From CAVQZC01 sp963718315 (GTDB taxonomy: Bacteria; Actinomycetota; Thermoleophilia; Gaiellales; JAICJC01), in contig CAVQZC010000010.1 in NCBI GenBank assembly GCA_963718315.1, positions 1 through 64,000 on the forward strand: a stretch of DNA of 64,000 bases. The letters are read 5' to 3'. Every line of letters starts with the position of its first letter. Within the stretch, counting starts at the first letter, position 1. This document shows positions 61,723 through 64,000 of this stretch, in pieces. The notes under the pieces are model-generated. The model did not search any database. It saw only the letters and a program-made list of their open reading frames with translations, and had not been told where the DNA came from. The translations under genes and the position numbers were made by a program.

Positions 61723-62745
61723 ATGGCTCATCCCAAGAAGATCGGTTTTCTCTCGTTCGGCGCCTGGCATCCGGGCGGCGGCCTGACGCACACCGCAGGC
61801 GACGCGCTGCGCCAGACGGTCGAGCTCGCCGTCGCAGCGGAAGAGGTCGGGATCGACGGGGCCTTCGTCCGCGTGCACCACTTCGCGCGGCAGCTCTCCT
61901 CACCGTTCCCGCTACTCGCGGCGATCGGCGTCAAGACCAGCCGGATCGACATCGGCACCGGTGTCATCGACATGCGGTACGAGAATCCGCTCTACATGGC
62001 TGAGGAAGCTGCAGCGGCAGACCTGCTGGCCGGCGGCCGGCTCCAGCTCGGGGTCAGCCGTGGCTCGCCCGAGCCGGCCTGGCACGGCGCCGAGGCGTTC
62101 GGCTACTCGATGGACGACGCACGTGAGAAGACCGCGCTGTTCCGCGCGGCGATAGCCGGCGCCGGCGTTGTCCGTGCTGACGCAGGCGGCCAGCCTGGCG
62201 AGGCGATGCTTGCGATTCAACCGCAGTCGCCAGGGCTCGCCGATCGCATCTGGTGGGGATCCGGCACGCGCGAGAGCGCTATCTGGGCGGGCGAGCAGGG
62301 CATGAACCTGATGAGCTCAACGCTCCTGCTGGAGGACACGCAGGTGCCATTCGACCAGCTCCAGGCCGAGCAGATCTCGCTGTTCCGGGAAGCCTGGACT
62401 GCCGCCGGCCATCCCGGAGAGCCGCGCGTGTCCGTCAGCCGCAGCGTCATGCCGATCACCTCTGACCTCGATCGCCGGCTGTTCGGTTCCGACGAGAACG
62501 AGGACCAGGTCGGCTGGCTCGACGGCGCGATCAGTCGGTTCGGGCGCAGCTACACCGGAGAGCCCGACCGCATCGCCGAAGAGCTGTCCCAGGACGCGGC
62601 CGTGCTGGCCGCCGACACCGTCCTGCTGACGGTGCCCAGCCAGCTCGGAGTCGACTACAACGCCGCGATGCTGGAGACGATCGCCCGCGAGATCGCACCG
62701 TCCATCGGCTGGAGCCCGCACGCGGTGGACGAACCCGTCCGATAG
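61723..62745 (+). CDS. Luciferase-like monooxygenase
   Basis: 340 aa of the bacterial luciferase/F420-dependent TIM-barrel family. KIGFLSFGAWHPGGG, VGIDGAFVRVHHFARQLSSP, RIDIGTGVIDMRYENPLYMA and LAGGRLQLGVSRGSPEPAWH are family blocks; RIWWGSGTRESAIWAGEQGM and the C-terminal AADTVLLTVPSQLGVDYNAA follow. It uses reduced FMN or F420; the cofactor cannot be told by eye. ATG at 61723; a GTG two codons earlier is possible. A palindromic operator lies upstream. Confidence 0.8.
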   Translation: MAHPKKIGFLSFGAWHPGGGLTHTAGDALRQTVELAVAAEEVGIDGAFVRVHHFARQLSSPFPLLAAIGVKTSRIDIGTGVIDMRYENPLYMAEEAAAADLLAGGRLQLGVSRGSPEPAWHGAEAFGYSMDDAREKTALFRAAIAGAGVVRADAGGQPGEAMLAIQPQSPGLADRIWWGSGTRESAIWAGEQGMNLMSSTLLLEDTQVPFDQLQAEQISLFREAWTAAGHPGEPRVSVSRSVMPITSDLDRRLFGSDENEDQVGWLDGAISRFGRSYTGEPDRIAEELSQDAAVLAADTVLLTVPSQLGVDYNAAMLETIAREIAPSIGWSPHAVDEPVR

Positions 62746-62766
62746 CAAGCGCGCCGCCGGTGGGTG

Positions 62767-64000
62767 CTACTGACCCTGGGCGGCGAGCGTCTGTGACACC
62801 TGCTGGTAGACGTCGGCCGAGATCTGGCCTGCGCGGTAGGACTTCTCCAGAGCCGCTCGCGGGGTGATCGCAACCTCCAGCTCGAACATCGAGTCGTCCC
62901 ACTCGGCGTTCAGCCCCTTCTCGACGTTCGCCTTGATATGAACGTCCTTGACGACGACCGCGTCCCCGTCGTCGTAGGCACCGCCCACCTTCCACATCCA
63001 GACCGGCCAGGAGACGGATCCGACGCGGACCCCCCGGCCGCCGCCCTCGATGACGCCCGGCTGGTCGACGAGCTTGCCCTTGCGGTCCATTCGAGCGAAC
63101 TCACCCCGCATGCGGATCTCGGGGTCGGCGTACTGGTCGATGCCGCGTTCGTGGAGCCAGGCACGCTGGGCCTCGTGCACGATGGCGTTCACGTCCGGAT
63201 CACTCGGACCTGCGAACGCACCGGCCACGGGCCCGGCATATCCCGGGGAGGCACCGATCTGACCTCGGATCCCTCCCGGTCCCATCGACTGCGGAAACAG
63301 GTTGAGGTCGAGGAGGCGGTTCTTGATCGCTGAGGTGGTCAGAACATCCCGCTCGCCGTGGGAGAACATCCTGATGGAGTCCTCGAGCGTGGCGACCCAC
63401 TGAATCCAGAACTTCCGCTCGATCGCATCGGCGGGCTCCAGCGGCTGGGACATGATCGCGGCCGCCGTTCGCTGGAAGACGCCGACCGTCTCCATCGAGC
63501 GAGCGAAGAGGGTTTGACCGTCGCGGTCCACCTTCTGGAGGTCCTGCATCTGCTGGGCGAGGTTGCCGGGCCGGTGATGACCTGCCAGCTGCTTCGCGAG
63601 CTGCAGCGCCTCTACCGCGAGATGTCCCTGCTCAGCACCCCGCGTGCTCAAGGTGTCCGGCAGCGCATCGATCAGAGCACCGGACTGAGCGAACAGCTGC
63701 TTGTACTTATCGAGCGCCGAGGCGCCGCCGCGCCCAGCGGTGTCGGTCGCCTTCGCCCCCTCGCCGATAGCCTGGAGTCCTTTCCCGGCCGCCATCTCGG
63801 TCGTCTTGATCCCGACGTGGTGCAGCGCCTGCGTCCCGAGGGTCTCGTGAGCGTGATGGGCGACGTGGCCGACCACGTTGCGGTAGTCCCGGTTCATGAA
63901 CTCCGACCACGAGACCTCCCAGATCGCGTCCGCCTCCTTCAGCGCGGCTGCGGCGATCAACTCCTCCCCGATCAGCGGGAACAGCACTCCCAGCGCCAGA
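62767..64000 (-). CDS. Large protein of unknown function, N-terminus outside window
   Basis: At least 410 codons, open to the right edge. The visible part has alpha-helical sequence (LIAAAALKEADAIWEVSWSE, VGHVAHHAHETLGTQALHHV, HLAVEALQLAKQLAGHHRPG) and a C-terminal part rich in Gly/Pro and Trp (IEGGGRGVRVGSVSWPVWMW, AYDDGDAVVVKDVHIKANVE). The frame continues past the start-like GTG at 63987, so the real start lies beyond 64000. I do not recognise the family. The His-rich helical segment and large size resemble multi-domain surface or toxin-type proteins, but that is only an impression. Confidence 0.5.
   Translation of the reverse strand, partial: LALGVLFPLIGEELIAAAALKEADAIWEVSWSEFMNRDYRNVVGHVAHHAHETLGTQALHHVGIKTTEMAAGKGLQAIGEGAKATDTAGRGGASALDKYKQLFAQSGALIDALPDTLSTRGAEQGHLAVEALQLAKQLAGHHRPGNLAQQMQDLQKVDRDGQTLFARSMETVGVFQRTAAAIMSQPLEPADAIERKFWIQWVATLEDSIRMFSHGERDVLTTSAIKNRLLDLNLFPQSMGPGGIRGQIGASPGYAGPVAGAFAGPSDPDVNAIVHEAQRAWLHERGIDQYADPEIRMRGEFARMDRKGKLVDQPGVIEGGGRGVRVGSVSWPVWMWKVGGAYDDGDAVVVKDVHIKANVEKGLNAEWDDSMFELEVAITPRAALEKSYRAGQISADVYQQVSQTLAAQGQ

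Overview
This is a high-GC, gene-dense stretch of what looks like an actinobacterial chromosome. A soil Actinomycetota of the Thermoleophilia/Solirubrobacterales type is my best guess. The support is a CIRCE-controlled groES-groEL operon, several class III nucleotide-cyclase fusions (cyclase-AAA-TPR, hydrolase-cyclase, cyclase-receptor), promoters that place the start codon at or next to the transcript start, and many secreted beta-propeller, beta-helix and Ig-like proteins. The window has no rRNA and no complete tRNA, so the lineage is an inference.

Layout. (1) 0-5.2 kb is a decaying accessory patch: an SDR, a frameshifted TetR gene, a frameshifted SDR and two broken IS3-type elements facing each other. 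(2) 5.4-16.5 kb is divided by three copies of the same 45-nt sequence, which is the 3' half of a proline tRNA (anticodon loop to discriminator base). These look like attachment-site cores of tandem integrated elements. Two of them are preceded, at exactly the same distance, by paired 6-bp repeats that resemble integrase arm sites. The two segments between the cores carry a phospholipase C-like phosphoesterase, a GT4 glycosyltransferase and groES-groEL (segment 1), and a 1045-aa cyclase/beta-propeller/solute-binding fusion (segment 2). (3) 16.6-32.3 kb is mixed accessory DNA: a 980-aa cyclase/ATPase regulator, a 55-aa peptide with two identical PDVEAHKFK motifs, an MFS transporter with a cyclic-nucleotide-binding tail, a damaged second copy of the glycosyltransferase block that lacks groESL, secreted proteins, an MFS/ArsR pair and a peptide-binding lipoprotein. 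Many genes here carry a single-base frameshift.

(4) 32.5-53.2 kb is an intact catabolic locus. A seven-gene minus-strand operon starts with its own LacI regulator and encodes a nucleotidyltransferase-like protein, an SDR, a mutarotase-like protein, an SMP-30 lactonase, a DAO-family flavin oxidase and an IlvD/Edd dehydratase. Around it are a divergent SDR, a U32-like protein, a four-gene operon (M20 hydrolase, MBL hydrolase, enolase-superfamily dehydratase, FucI/AraA-like isomerase), an APC permease with a metallophosphoesterase, an RraA-like aldolase and UxuA. A palindrome TTGAWCGWTCAA (one copy with a one-base deletion) sits at four of the promoters and probably defines the LacI regulon. Together the enzymes suggest lactone to aldonate to 2-keto-3-deoxy acid to aldol cleavage. 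The APC-type importer, M20 hydrolase and amine-oxidising flavoenzyme hint at an aminated or amino-acid-conjugated sugar acid as substrate. (5) 53.3-64 kb holds a GH15 glucan hydrolase, secreted proteins, flavin enzymes, a frameshifted small cyclase, a luciferase-like monooxygenase and one gene running off the right end.
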